Counted from the first letter of the stretch, positions 15,793 through 25,894 are shown. The stretch: 64,000 bases of DNA from Sva-07 sp963717385 (GCA_963717385.1 CAVQWE010000003.1:124001-188000); one strand, 5' to 3'. A program made the numbers and translations. The notes: generated from the letters alone by a model not told the origin.

Positions 15793-17143
15793 TCAGCTCG
15801 CCGGGCGGAGTGCGGCGAGGCGTTCGCGGGCGAGGCGGGTGAGTCGGTCGATGTCTGATTCGGGTGGTTCGGGGAGTTGGTCGGGGTGTCTTCGTCCGAC
15901 GGGGAGCATGGGAGTGCCGTTGGCTCGGGAGTAGATGACCTGGCCGTTTCGGGCTCGTTTGGCGGTGAATCTGTGACGGTGTTTGCCCGGGTTGTGTCGG
16001 TCGCAGCCGAGTCCGGCGTTGTCGAGGTCGGTGTTGCCGTGATCACGGTCCCATTCGGCGAGGTGGTCGATCTGGGTGTGTTCGCCGGGGATGTCACAGC
16101 CGGGTTGGTCGCATCGGGTTGACATCAGCCGGGCAGCATCGCGTGCGGCGCCGGTGAAGAGGCGTCGTTTGCGTCCCATGTTGATGATGACGCCGGCGGA
16201 GTTGAACACGACTCGGCGGATGTGACCCCGTAGCGCCGCTTGCACGACGACGTCGGGTGTGAGCGCGATCCCGCTGGTGGTTTCGCAGCGTCGTTGGGAC
16301 AGGTCGAGGTCGGCAAGGTCGGTGGGTTCGGGGATCAGGCCGTGGCCGGCGAGCGCTTCTTCGAAGGTGCGTTGGTCGACGACAATGTTGAGTAGCGGGT
16401 CGGGTGTCTTCGCGTCGGCGGGCACAGCGACAGAGCGGCGGAAGATTGATACGAGGGCGTCGTAGCGGCGTTGGGCGTCGGTGCGGGGAAGCATCGACGC
16501 GGGTGCGTCCGCGCCGTGGAGTCGGGTGCGTTCAGCGACGTCGGCTTGGAACTCGGCCTCGACCGCACGGTTGAAGATGGCGGTCAGCTCGGCGGCGGTT
16601 TCGGCGGTGCCACCGGTGGCTCGGGCGTAGAGGGAACCGTCGAGTTCGGTGATGGTGGCGGTGCGTTGTCGGTGGGAGAGTTCGCGTTCGCGGTTGGCGC
16701 CATCGATGTCAGCGAGGATCTGCCAGCGACGCAGACAGGTGCGGGCGTCTTCGAACGAGAGCTGTTCGGCCTGCTCGAGCAGGATGTCGATCGAGTCGGG
16801 CAGTTGGTCGGCGACACGGCGGTTGGTGGCGACCTTGGCGAGCTCGTCCGCTTGGTCGATACCGATGTGTCCGATGAACAGGGCTTCGCCCACTTCGGGA
16901 CATGCAGCGACGGTCTTCGCGAGCTTGCGAGTGCGTGCGACGTGGGTGTTGGACCAGTTGGCGTTCGCTCGCAGCCAGCCCTTGATCGAGTGGTGGTTGT
17001 CGACGGCAGCGATGTTGCGGCGCTCGGCTTCGGCAACGAGTGCTGCCATTTCCGCGTCGAGGCGACGCTGGGTCAGTTCGAGGTTGCGGAATCGTCGAGT
17101 CGTCGTCGAGCTCGGAGAGCTGATCGACAACGACGGCCAACAT
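15793..17143 (-). CDS. HNH endonuclease with DUF222 (13E12-type)
   Basis: An N-terminal DUF222 region (about residues 10-300) is followed by an HNH nuclease domain: C-x4-C in CDQPGCDIPGEH, the catalytic QIDHLAEW, and the NxxxxC-x2-H segment DNAGLGCDRHNPGKH. Such genes are common and multi-copy in actinobacteria; their role is not settled. The ATG at 17143 follows TACCAT at 6 nt and gives a typical LAVVVDQLSELDDD start, but then needs one base removed near 17097. An ATG at 17151 avoids the shift but gives an atypical Ser/Thr-rich start with poor codon use. No transposase or repeats flank it. Confidence 0.85.
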
Positions 17144-17149
17144 GGAGTC

Positions 17150-17155
17150 ATGGTA
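17150..17155 (-). promoter_or_regulatory. -10 box of the HNH gene
   Basis: TACCAT on the minus strand, 6 nt before the ATG at 17143. Confidence 0.45.
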
Positions 17156-17181
17156 ACGAACAAACGATCTGGAAACAATGA

Positions 17182-17205
17182 GAAATCGAAAATATATTCG
17201 ATTCC
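17182..17205. promoter_or_regulatory. AT-rich inverted repeat, possible operator
   Basis: GAAATCGAA (17182-17190) and TTCGATTCC (17197-17205) are inverted with one mismatch around AATATA. It is the most AT-rich spot in the window and lies 39 bp upstream of the HNH gene, in the 151-bp gap after gdhA. The symmetry suggests a dimeric regulator site; nothing else is seen in this gap. Confidence 0.4.
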
Positions 17206-17294
17206 TGGCGTCGAGCCGATCGACTCTCCGATCCTCGACGACGCCATCGTGCCGTCGGCGCTCGCTTGCTGATGCGCTGGGTGTTGCCCCGGCG

Positions 17295-18629
17295 TCAGAT
17301 CAACCCGAGGGCGAGCATGGCCCTCGCCACGCGGTCGAAGCCGGCGATGTTCGCACCGACGACGTAGTCGCCCGGAGCGCCGTAGTCGTCGGCGACGGTC
17401 AGGCACGTCTCGTGGATGCCCGCCATGATCTCGGCGAGGCGCTGCTCGGTGTAGTCGAAGGTCCACGAGTCGCGGCTGGCGTTCTGTTGCATCTCGAGCG
17501 CCGACGTTGCCACCCCGCCGGCATTGGCCGCTTTGCCAGGTCCGAACGCCACGCCCGCTGCTGCGAACGCCTCGACGGCCGCGGCAGTGCATGGCATGTT
17601 GGCGCCTTCGACGACGGTGCGACAACGGTTGGTGATCAGCGCGTGGGCTCCGGTTTCGTCGAGCTCGTTCTGTGTGGCGCATGGGAACGCGAGCTCGCAC
17701 GGGGTCTGCCAGATCGACTCGGTCGAGAACGTGGCGCCGCTCTGCTGGGCGTAGGCGGTGAGCCGGCCGCGGTCGACCAGCTTCACCTGCTTGAGCAGGT
17801 CGAGGTCGATGCCGTTCGGTTCGTGCACGAATCCGCCCGAGTCGGAACAGGCCACCACCACCGCTCCGAGCTGTTGCAGCTTCTCGATCGCGTAGATCGC
17901 CACGTTGCCCGAACCCGACACCACGCAGCGCTTGCCGTCGAGCGACTCGCCGCGAGCGCGCAGCATCTGTTCGGCGAAGAACACAGCGCCGTAACCCGTT
18001 GCCTCGGTGCGCACCAACGACCCGCCCCACGTCACTCCTTTGCCGGTGATGACGCCCGACTCGTATCGATTGGTGATGCGCTTGAACTGCCCGAACATGA
18101 AGCCGATCTCGCGGTGTCCGACACCGATGTCGCCGGCGGGCACGTCGGTCATCTCGCCGACGTGGCGGTACAGCTCGGTGACGAAACTCTGGCAGAACCG
18201 CATCACCTCGCCGTCGGATCGGCCCTTGGGGTCGAAGTCGGCCCCACCTTTGCCACCGCCGATCGGTTGGCCCGACAGGGCGTTCTTGAACACCTGCTCG
18301 AATCCGAGGAACTTGATCACCCCGAGGTCGACGGTCGGACTGAACCGAAGTCCGCCCTTGTAGGGCCCGAGCGCGCTGTTGAACTGCACACGGAAGCCCC
18401 GGTTGACCTGCACCTCGCCGCGGTCATCCTGCCATGGCACCCGGAAGATGATCTGGCGTTCCGGCTCGCAGATGCGCTGGATGATCTTGTGCTTCGCGAA
18501 TTCGGGGTGGCGCTCGATCGCCGGCCCGATCGACTCGAGGACCTCTCGCGCGGCCTGATGGAACTCGGGCTGTGCGGGGTTGTCGTCCACGATCTCGTCG
18601 TAGATGGCACCGAGACTCTCGTTCAACAT
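17295..18629 (-). CDS. gdhA: NADP-type glutamate dehydrogenase
   Basis: The enzyme makes glutamate from 2-oxoglutarate and ammonium using NADPH. The 444-residue length fits the small hexameric class. Visible marks are the substrate-binding NSALGPYKGGLRFSP, the catalytic lysine in PIGGGKGGADFDPKGRS, DVPAGDIGVGHREIGFM, and the nucleotide-binding GSGNVAIYAIEKL. It has its own transcription unit: no neighbouring gene is closer than 79 bp on the upstream side. A GACACT lies 6 nt before the ATG, a variant of the leaderless -10. Confidence 0.95.
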   Translation of the reverse strand: MLNESLGAIYDEIVDDNPAQPEFHQAAREVLESIGPAIERHPEFAKHKIIQRICEPERQIIFRVPWQDDRGEVQVNRGFRVQFNSALGPYKGGLRFSPTVDLGVIKFLGFEQVFKNALSGQPIGGGKGGADFDPKGRSDGEVMRFCQSFVTELYRHVGEMTDVPAGDIGVGHREIGFMFGQFKRITNRYESGVITGKGVTWGGSLVRTEATGYGAVFFAEQMLRARGESLDGKRCVVSGSGNVAIYAIEKLQQLGAVVVACSDSGGFVHEPNGIDLDLLKQVKLVDRGRLTAYAQQSGATFSTESIWQTPCELAFPCATQNELDETGAHALITNRCRTVVEGANMPCTAAAVEAFAAAGVAFGPGKAANAGGVATSALEMQQNASRDSWTFDYTEQRLAEIMAGIHETCLTVADDYGAPGDYVVGANIAGFDRVARAMLALGLI

Positions 18630-18708
18630 GCGGTCAGTGTCGCATGGCCGCTGTGTCGGCCAGCACGGAGCGCGGAGAAGCGACTCGACGGCCGACGCAT
18701 CGCCGTTG

Positions 18709-21334
18709 TCAACTGCGACGATCCGACGACGACCTCACGTTCGTCCAATGCTTCCACAGCGCATCGACCACGAGCACGCCGGGCGCCGAGAGCAACACGA
18801 GGACCCACGCGCCGGCGGGCGGCCAGCGGTGATCGAGTAGATCGGCCCCCGCCGGGATGGCGATCACGGCCAAGGCAAACGCCAACTCGAGCAGCACGGC
18901 AACGATCAGGAACCGGTTGGCGAGCCAAGGGATCCGCCACGCCGGTCGGCGGGTGCTGCGGCACGCGAAGGCGTTTGCCGACTGGGCGATCACCACGGTG
19001 AGGAATGCTGCACCCGACGCCGCGTAGAGGGGTGCGCCGGTCGGGAAGCTGTCGCCGATGCGCCAACCAGCAAGCCACAACGCGAGCAGGAACGCGGCCA
19101 TCTCGAACACGGCCTCGGTTGGGCCGAGGACTCCGAATGCACGTACCGCCACGGTGCGGTTCAGCAGGCGGCCGGAACTCGGCGCCTGGGTCATCACATG
19201 GGCACCCGACGGCTCGGCGCCAAGCGCCGCCGCCGACAAGGTGTCGGTGCCGATGTCGAGCGCCAGGATCTGCAGCACACCGAGCGCCAGCGGGAACCGG
19301 CCGCCCGACAACGCCCAGATGGCGAACGGGGTCAGCTCGGCCACGTTGTCGGTGAGGTGGTACGTGAGGAACCGTCGGGCATTCGCGAACGTGGCCCGCC
19401 CCTGGCGCACCGCAGCGACGATGGTCGCGAAGTTGTCGTCGAGCAGCACCAGGTCGGCGGCCTCGCGGGCGACGTCGCTGCCACTCGCACCCATGGCGAT
19501 TCCGATGTCGGCCTCGCGCAGCGCTGGGCCGTCGTTGACGCCGTCGCCGGTCATCGCAATCACGTGGCCGCGCGACCGCAGCGCCCTGGCGATGCGCAGC
19601 TTCTGTTCCGGCGACACGCGTGCGATCACCACGCCGTCACGATCGACCAATGCAGCGAGCACCTGATCGTCATCGGGCAGGTCGGAGCCGACCAGCACGA
19701 GATCGTCGGGCGACCGCAGCCCGACCTCGTCGGCGATCGCGCAGGCCGTCTGCGGATGGTCGCCGGTGATCATCGCCACCTTGATGCCCGCGAGGCGACA
19801 CGCTGTCAATGCATCGTGAGCCTCGGTTCGTGGTGGATCCTGGAAGCCCAGCAAGCCGAGCAGCGTCAGGTCCGACTCGGCCTCGTCGGCGGTCGTCGTC
19901 GTGCCGGGCCACGAACGTTCGGCGACGGCGAGAACCCTCAGACCGCGATCCGACATCTCGTGGAGCACCTGATCGAATGCTGCCTGCGGAGCGTTGACGC
20001 ATCGCCCGATCACGGCATCCGGCGCACCTTTCACGAGCACGCTGTCGGGCGTGACGACTGACGAGCGCCGTCGCCTCGGATCGAACGAGAATCGCGAGAC
20101 CGTCGCAGCATCGACGGCGGCCGCGATGGTGTCGGGATATTCGGACAGCTGGCGGGCGAGCGAGTCGATCGCCGCTTCCATCGGATCACCGACCGAGGTC
20201 CATGCAGTGCCGTCGCTTCCCGGTGACGGGTCGTGGACCGCCCGACCGTGGGAACAGCCCCGAGCGACCAGCGCCAGGTGGCCCACCGCAGCAAGGAGGT
20301 CCCCGTCGATCGGCGCTCCGCCGGTGGTGATCTCGCCGGTCGGTTCGTAGCCGGACTCCGGCGCGCTCGACCCGACCCGAGGGTGTCCAGACGTCGACGA
20401 TGCGCATCCGATTCTGGGTGAGCGTGCCGGTCTTGTCGGTGCAGATGAACGTGGTCGAGCCCAACGTCTCGACCGACTCGAGTCGTCGGACAAGTGCATG
20501 CTGGTTCGCCATCCGCTGAGCACCGATCGCCAACGACAATGTCACCGTTGGCAGCAGGCCCTCGGGGACCAGCGCCACGGTGATGCCGATGGCAAACACG
20601 AACCCGTCCGACTTCGGTGTGTCGAGGAACAGGGTGAGCACGAAGAACGAGGCCCCGGCGCCGACGGCAATCGCCGCGATGGTGCGCACCAGGCGGTGCA
20701 GCTCCCGGGTGAGGGGAGTGTCCGGGCGCACGGTGTCCTGGGTGAGCACGGCGATCCGAGCGAACTCGGTGGCACCACCGGTCGCGGTCACCACCGCTCG
20801 CCCCTCGCCCTCGACCACGAATGTGCCGGCACGCATCGCGTCGCCGTCGCCGATCGAGTCGGGAACGCTCTCGCCGGTGAGGGTCGAGGTGTCGACGAGC
20901 AAGCCGTGGCTCTCGACGCAGGTCATGTCGGCGCAGATGCGGTCGCCGTCGGTGAGGGCAACCAGGTCGTCGGGCACGACGTCGTCAGCAGAGATCTCGA
21001 TTCGTTCGCCGTCGCGGATCACCATCGCCTGGCGGGGGAGGAGATTGCGCAGCTGCTGGGCTGCCTGATCGGCCCGGTACTCCTGGGCGAAGGCGAACAG
21101 CGCGTTGACGATGATCACCACGAAGATGGCCACACCCAACTCGGGGAGCCCGCCGACGATGGCGAGGGCGCCCGCGACCCAGAGCATTGCAGCGAAGAAG
21201 TGTGTGAGTTGGTCGAACAGCCGCTTCCAGACCGGCGTGCCGGTCGCCTCCGGCAACGTGTTGGGCCCGACCTCGGCCAGCCTGCGCGCGGCGTCGGCCG
21301 ACGTGATCCCGAGCGGCGCGATGATCTGCGGCAC
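18709..21334 (-). CDS. Cation-transporting P-type ATPase (frame broken near 20375)
   Basis: A P2-type ATPase of about 875 residues. The N-terminal half (frame from 21334) has the cation-ATPase N-terminal domain (RRLAEVGPNTLPE), TGES in the actuator domain, VPEGLLPTVTL in helix M4, and the phosphorylation site CTDKTGTLTQN. The C-terminal half (another frame) has KGAPDAV, MITGDHPQTA, TGDGVNDGPALR and the last membrane helices. A single-base break between VDVWTPS and GSSAPESG near 20375 separates them. Helix M4 PEGL is of the Ca2+/Mn2+ or broad cation group; the ion cannot be fixed. Start GTG 21334. Confidence 0.88.
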
Positions 21335-21396
21335 TCCTCAACTGTGCTCCCGAGATTCGGTCGCTCGCCAGGGCCTTGGTCCCTCGATGACCGCAT

Positions 21397-21430
21397 GGGT
21401 CAGACCCACGATGCCATCCGAGTCTGACCC
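21397..21430 (-). terminator. Hairpin with GGGTCAGAC arms, after thrH
   Basis: Perfect 9-bp inverted repeat, GGGTCAGAC (21397-21405) and GTCTGACCC (21422-21430), just beyond the thrH stop. The same arm sequence recurs in hairpins at 25861 and 38378. Confidence 0.55.
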
Positions 21431-21446
21431 GTGCTCCCCCTGGTCG

Positions 21447-22062
21447 TCAGAGGTGCGAGCGAATGGCAGCGAGCAGGTCGGCGTACGTGTCGAGCGCCAG
21501 GAACTGAGGGAACTCGGCGATCACGTTCGCCGGAGCATGAAACAGGTACCCGGCAGTCGGCGGCTCCGAGCATCGTGGTGTCGTTGTAGCTGTCGCCAGC
21601 GGCGATGACCCGGTAGTTGAGCGACCGCAGTGCTTCGACGGCGTGTTGCTTCTGGTTCGGCTGGCGGAGCTGGTAGTCGACGATGCGGTCGTCGGCGATC
21701 AGGAGTTGATGGCACAGCACCGTCGGCCACCCGAGCTGCTGCATCAGCGGCTTCGCGAACTGTTCGAACGTGTCCGACAGCAGGATCACCTGGGTCTCGG
21801 TGCGCAGTTCGTCGAGGAAGGCTCGTGCGCCGTCGAGCGGTTCGAGTCCGGCGATCACGTCCTCGATCAGCGACATCGTGAGCCCGTGCTCGGCGAGGAG
21901 GTCGAGTCGGTAGCGCATCAGCACGTCGTAGTCGGGTTCGTCGCGAGTGGTCCGGCGCAGCCCGTCGATGCCGGTGCGCTCGGCGACGGCGATCCAGATC
22001 TCGGGAACCAGCACGCCCTCGACGTCGAGGGTCACGATCGTCTGCTGTTCGGCGTCGCTCAC
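21447..22062 (-). CDS. thrH: Phosphoserine phosphatase/homoserine phosphotransferase (frame break at ~21555)
   Basis: A HAD-superfamily enzyme of about 205 residues, closely resembling ThrH of Pseudomonas, which moves phosphate from phosphoserine to homoserine. Marks: LDVEGVLVPEIWIAVAERTG at the N-terminus, TTRDEPDYDVLM, ILLSDTFEQF, and AAGDSYNDTTMLGAAD. At 21555 one extra base throws the frame; removing it gives AGYLFHAPANVIAEFPQFL and a stop at 21447, the family's usual ending. Start GTG 22062 gives the SDAEQQTIVTLDVEG N-terminus. A GAGACT lies 6 nt before it. Confidence 0.85.
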
Positions 22063-22102
22063 CGCCTCAGTCTCGCCGCTGTGAGCGCTCGGGATGAAAA
22101 GC

Positions 22103-22360
22103 TCACGGTTCGGTACTCGGCGGCGGGTTCTCCGCCCGGAAGAACTCCCATTCTTCGACTCGACTCCCATCTGGGAGGTTGCAGTAGCCGACCTGGCCAT
22201 CCGCCTCGTCGACGATCTCCACGGTGCCACCCCGTTCGACGCAGAACACCGATGCGGGGTTGGCCATCTCGACGTTGGTGGTGGTGTCGCTCGGCTCGGC
22301 GTCGCTCCCGCATGCGACCAGGGCGGTTCCAGCAAGCGCCAGTGCGAGCAGCCATCTCAT
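22103..22360 (-). CDS. DUF333-type lipoprotein, 85 aa
   Basis: A short signal with lipobox LVAC is followed by a Ser/Thr linker and a single DUF333-like domain (ANPASVFCVERGGTVEIV, then GQVGYCNLPDGS), whose two cysteines probably form a disulfide outside the membrane. The family is found as small envelope lipoproteins of unknown role. The ATG at 22360 gives a clean signal peptide; an in-frame start 36 bp upstream would add a charged segment. Upstream gene is the nitroreductase on the same strand. Confidence 0.8.
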   Translation of the reverse strand: MRWLLALALAGTALVACGSDAEPSDTTTNVEMANPASVFCVERGGTVEIVDEADGQVGYCNLPDGSRVEEWEFFRAENPPPSTEP

Positions 22361-22420
22361 GGAGTCATCGTGACGCCGGACCGTCGTGCTCCGCAACGGA
22401 CCTTTGGCCGCTTCTCGGAG

Positions 22421-23008
22421 TCACGCGTCGACGTGGGTGATCGGCACCTGTGGCCGCGCGGGCGGCGGGCAGTCTTGTGTCGCCCAGCCGAGGTAGATCA
22501 TCCCCACCAGGCGGTCGTCGGGTTCGAAGCCGCACAGGTCGAGCACTCCCGGCGCCTGGGTGAGGGCCGGTGTCGACCAGAAGCTCGCGAGGCCGAGCGA
22601 GGTGGCACCGAGCAGCAGGTTCTGGACGCCAGCGGACACGGCGTCGCGGTTCTCGTCGTGCAGCATCTCGTTGTCGTGCGGGGCGCACCCAACCACCAGC
22701 GTCACCGGCGTACGGAGGTACTTCGTTCGGGTCTTGTTTCGTCTGACCTCGTCACCGAAGTCGATCCGTTCCATGTCGTCGGCCATCGTGTCGCCCAGAC
22801 GGGCTCGGCCGTCTCCGGTGAAGGCAGCGAAGCGCCATGGCCATGTCTTCTTGTGGTTTGGTGCCCACGTGGCCAGACCGCACAGCTCCTCGATGACGCC
22901 CAGCGGCACGTCTCGATCCTGGTCGACGATCATCGAGGTGCGACGCGCACGCACCAGGTCCGAGAACTCGTCGAACCGCGTGCGATCGATCTCATGCGGA
23001 GAGGCCAT
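22421..23008 (-). CDS. Nitroreductase-family FMN protein
   Basis: A 195-residue nitroreductase fold. The FMN phosphate-contacting RARRTSMIVDQ near the N-terminus, the ATWAPNHKKTWPWRF segment, and the second flavin contact GATSLGLASFWST with the FEPDDRLVGMIYLGW loop are visible. Members reduce nitro groups, quinones or enones with NAD(P)H; the substrate is not predictable. It lies 12 bp downstream of the pirin stop and is likely to be cotranscribed with it. Confidence 0.87.
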   Translation of the reverse strand: MASPHEIDRTRFDEFSDLVRARRTSMIVDQDRDVPLGVIEELCGLATWAPNHKKTWPWRFAAFTGDGRARLGDTMADDMERIDFGDEVRRNKTRTKYLRTPVTLVVGCAPHDNEMLHDENRDAVSAGVQNLLLGATSLGLASFWSTPALTQAPGVLDLCGFEPDDRLVGMIYLGWATQDCPPPARPQVPITHVDA

Positions 23009-23020
23009 GCGGTCAGGATG

Positions 23021-23737
23021 TCACGAGGTTGCCCAGATGAGCACCTCGGCGCCGTCGGGGCCAGCGATCAGTGTCGGAGACCCGGCTCCGGTCAGTCGGA
23101 CAGCGTCGCCGGTCGACAGTGATCCAGCGACGTCGAGGTGGGCCGACCCTCGTGGTACGAACACGTGCACGTGGCGTTCGTCGGGAACGGCGACCGACTC
23201 GTCGGCGCCGAGGCGCCCGCCCCACAGAACGGCCCCCTGCTGGCGGATCGAGATCGCTGCGTCGTGGCCTTTGCCAGAGGCGATCGGCACCAGGCCGCCC
23301 TTGTCGAGTTCGGCGTTGATGTCGAGCTGCTCGTAGCCAGGGTTGATCGATTCGGTGTCCGGCGGCACCCACATCTGCACGAAGTGGACGTCGTCGGAGC
23401 CCGAGTTGTTCATCTCGCTGTGCCAGATGCCGGTGCCGGCCGACATTCGTTGGGCAAGCCCCGGATAGAGGATCCCTCGGTTGCGTTCGGAGTCCTTGTG
23501 TTCGAGTTCACCCGACAGCACCCAGGTGACGATCTCCATGTCGCGGTGCGGGTGGGTGTCGAAGCCCGATCCGCCGCTGACGATGTCGTCGTTGTTGACG
23601 AGCAGCAGGCCGTGGCCGGTGTTCGTCGGGTCGTAGTGGCGTCCGAAGCTGAACGAGTGCTTCGAGTCGAGCCAGCCGATCTTCGTGTGCGGTCGGTCGG
23701 ACGCTCGCCGAACGTCGATGACGGGAGATGTGGTCAT
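23021..23737 (-). CDS. Pirin-family cupin protein
   Basis: A 238-residue bicupin. The metal-binding segment is FDTHPHRDMEIVTWVLSGEL followed by RMSAGTGIWHSEMN, giving the three histidines and the glutamate of pirins that act as quercetin dioxygenase-like enzymes or redox-sensitive regulators. The N-terminal IGWLDSKHSFSFGRHYDP is diagnostic. The ATG at 23737 gives the standard N-terminus. It is first of a pair with the nitroreductase and divergent from an EamA gene. Confidence 0.9.
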   Translation of the reverse strand: MTTSPVIDVRRASDRPHTKIGWLDSKHSFSFGRHYDPTNTGHGLLLVNNDDIVSGGSGFDTHPHRDMEIVTWVLSGELEHKDSERNRGILYPGLAQRMSAGTGIWHSEMNNSGSDDVHFVQMWVPPDTESINPGYEQLDINAELDKGGLVPIASGKGHDAAISIRQQGAVLWGGRLGADESVAVPDERHVHVFVPRGSAHLDVAGSLSTGDAVRLTGAGSPTLIAGPDGAEVLIWATS

Positions 23738-23812
23738 GCACAGGTAAAACAGTTGTGCACGCAATGATATTCCGCATGGCTGACTGCGTTGCCTCCCCGA
23801 TAGAACTCCCCG

Positions 23813-24757
23813 GTGCCGTCAGCCATGCGACCTGTGCTCGCTGTCGTGGCAGCGGCTGCGCTGTTCGGAACAGCGGGGACCGCTCGCGAACTCGGGCCTG
23901 ACGGAACCACCGCGCTCGGCGTCGGTGCCACCCGCATCGTCATCGGCACGGCGGTGTTGTGGCTGGCGGTGTGGTGGGGGCGCAGCCGTGGTTCGATCTG
24001 CTCGATCGGCGCGCCGGTGCGAGCGAACCGGTGGGTGATCCTGCTCGGCGGGCTCGGTGTCGCCATCTACACCCCGATGTTCTTCGAAGCGGTCGAACGC
24101 GCCGGCGTGGCGGTCGGCACCATCGTCGGCGTCGGCAGTGGACCGTTCTTCGCCGGCGCCCTCGAGTGGGTCTGGCGGGGCGTGCGCCCCAGTCGCTGGT
24201 GGGCGCTCGGCACGGTCGTCACCGTCACCGGTGGCGCAGTGCTCGTGCTCGCCCAGAGTGCCAGCGACTCGGCCGCCGATCCGGTCGACGCCGTCGGCAT
24301 CGCGTTCGCACTCGGCGCCGGCTTCGGCTACGCCCTGTACTCGGTGACGTCGAAAGTGGTGATGGAGCGCGGCGTCGCCCCGACCCTCACGCTGGCGTCG
24401 ACCTTCCTCGTCGGAGCCATCGCCGTCGCGGTGTCTGCAATTCGCGAGCCATTCGGCTGGATCACAACAGGCGACGGGATCCTCATGGCACTCCAGCTCG
24501 GCCTGCTCGCCACCGGGCTCGCATACATCCTGTACGGATATGGCCTGCAGCGGCTGACGTCGGCGACCACCGTCACCCTCGTGCTGGCCGAACCGCTCAC
24601 CGCCACATTCCTCGCCGTGCTGGTGCTCGACGAGTCGATCGTGCCGGTCGCCTGGATCGGCATCGCCGGGCTCCTCGTCGGACTCCTGATCGTCGGCCGC
24701 ACCGCCCACGTCTCGTTCGAGCCGCTGCCACAGGTTGTGCCCGACCAACCTGGCTGA
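23813..24757 (+). CDS. EamA/DMT-family transporter
   Basis: A 314-residue ten-helix transporter with two EamA repeats (VVAAAALFGTAGTARELG in repeat one, GLAYILYGYGLQRLTSATTV in repeat two). The third EamA gene in the window; substrate unknown. GTG 23813 is taken as start; an ATG four codons on is an alternative. It converges on the LigD-type polymerase gene with a 45-bp gap. Confidence 0.87.
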   Translation: MPSAMRPVLAVVAAAALFGTAGTARELGPDGTTALGVGATRIVIGTAVLWLAVWWGRSRGSICSIGAPVRANRWVILLGGLGVAIYTPMFFEAVERAGVAVGTIVGVGSGPFFAGALEWVWRGVRPSRWWALGTVVTVTGGAVLVLAQSASDSAADPVDAVGIAFALGAGFGYALYSVTSKVVMERGVAPTLTLASTFLVGAIAVAVSAIREPFGWITTGDGILMALQLGLLATGLAYILYGYGLQRLTSATTVTLVLAEPLTATFLAVLVLDESIVPVAWIGIAGLLVGLLIVGRTAHVSFEPLPQVVPDQPG

Positions 24758-24802
24758 CCATCGCGCCGTGGTTCCCGGAGACCTGGGCGCGGGGAACCAC
24801 GA

Positions 24803-25843
24803 TCAGTCGGGTCGACGGGCTCGGCTCGGCTGCACCCGAGGGGCCTCGTTCGGCATCTTCGGATACACCGGCGGCCACGGCGAGTCGGGAATCCCGTCGG
24901 CCAGGTCGGCGGCGAACCGTTCCACCAGCGGGGCGATCGAGACGGCGGTGTCGTCCATCAACTCCCACGGATCGCCACGCTCGGCCAGACGGTCGGGAAC
25001 CGTGTCGATCGTCATCGCCTCGGGATCGATCGTGTCGAGTTCGTCCCAACCGAACGGCGTCGACACCTGCGCACCGACCCGCGGGCGCGCACCCCACGCT
25101 CCGAACATGTTCTTGTGCGGCGCGTTCTGGTTGAAGTCGACGAACACCCGGGTGCCTCGCTCTTCCTTCCACCACTTGTCGGTGATCAGATCGGGATGCC
25201 GGCGTGCGAGTTCACGCCCGAGGGTGATCACGGCGCCGCGGACTGCGAACGAATCCCAGCCCGGCTCGACTCGGACGTACACGTGGATGCCCTTGCTGCC
25301 CGTGGTTTTCGGGAAGCCGATCATCCCGAACTCGGCCAGCAGGTCGCGCACGTGGCCAGCCGACTCGCGGACCATGTCGAACGTGACGCCGGGGGAGGGG
25401 TCGAGGTCGATCCGCATCTCGTCGTGGTCGTCGGGCGTCGACGCCCGGAAGGGCCACACGTGCAGGCCGAGCACCCCCATGTTCACCGCCCACAGCACAT
25501 GCGCCAGGTCGGCGATCACCAGCGCCCTCGACGGCGTGCCGTTGATCGTCTCGACCGTGGTGGTCTCCAACCAGTCGGGCGCCGAATCGGGGATCCGTTT
25601 CTGGAAGAACGACTTCTCGCGCACCCCGTTCGGATACCGCTCGAGCAACACGGGCCGGTCGCGTACGGTGCGCATCAGGGCGTCGCCGACTGCCACGTAG
25701 TAGCGGGCGAGGTCGAGCTTGGAGCGAGGTTCCTTCGCCGGCCCGACCGACGGGAACATCGGCTTGTCCGGGTTGGTGATCGCCACGATCCGAACGCCGG
25801 CATCGACCTCGACCGGCTCCCCGAACTCGTCGGCCTTCCCCAT
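24803..25843 (-). CDS. Stand-alone LigD-type polymerase/primase domain protein
   Basis: The 346-residue product matches the polymerase domain of bacterial non-homologous end-joining ligase D. It shows the metal-binding RIDLDPSPG, the TGSKGIHVYVRVEP loop, and WAVNMGVLGLHVWPFRA. The nuclease and ligase domains of full LigD are not present, and no Ku gene is in the window. Such free PolDom proteins (PrimC-like) fill gaps or add ribonucleotides in actinobacteria. ATG 25843 is preferred to GTG 25846 as TAGCGT lies 7 nt before it. Follows dapD on the same strand but behind a hairpin. Confidence 0.88.
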   Translation of the reverse strand: MGKADEFGEPVEVDAGVRIVAITNPDKPMFPSVGPAKEPRSKLDLARYYVAVGDALMRTVRDRPVLLERYPNGVREKSFFQKRIPDSAPDWLETTTVETINGTPSRALVIADLAHVLWAVNMGVLGLHVWPFRASTPDDHDEMRIDLDPSPGVTFDMVRESAGHVRDLLAEFGMIGFPKTTGSKGIHVYVRVEPGWDSFAVRGAVITLGRELARRHPDLITDKWWKEERGTRVFVDFNQNAPHKNMFGAWGARPRVGAQVSTPFGWDELDTIDPEAMTIDTVPDRLAERGDPWELMDDTAVSIAPLVERFAADLADGIPDSPWPPVYPKMPNEAPRVQPSRARRPD

Positions 25844-25850
25844 CACCTCG

Positions 25851-25856
25851 ACGCTA
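25851..25856 (-). promoter_or_regulatory. -10 box of the LigD-type polymerase gene
   Basis: TAGCGT on the minus strand, 7 nt before the ATG at 25843. Confidence 0.5.
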
Positions 25857-25860
25857 CAGC

Positions 25861-25893
25861 GATCACGCCAGGGGTCAGACCCCAGGCGTGATC
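25861..25893 (-). terminator. Long hairpin with GGGGTCAGACCCC core, after dapD
   Basis: GATCACGCC (25861-25869) pairs with GGCGTGATC (25885-25893), and inside an A/A mismatch GGGGTC pairs with GACCCC, 15 bp in all. It starts one base beyond the dapD stop. The core is shared with hairpins at 21397 and 38378. Confidence 0.65.
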
Positions 25894-25894
25894 G

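Noticed and set aside
15793..17143. HNH gene as part of an intron, intein or mobile element
   Set aside because: It is an independent DUF222-HNH gene; I see no split host gene, terminal repeats, transposase or target duplication.
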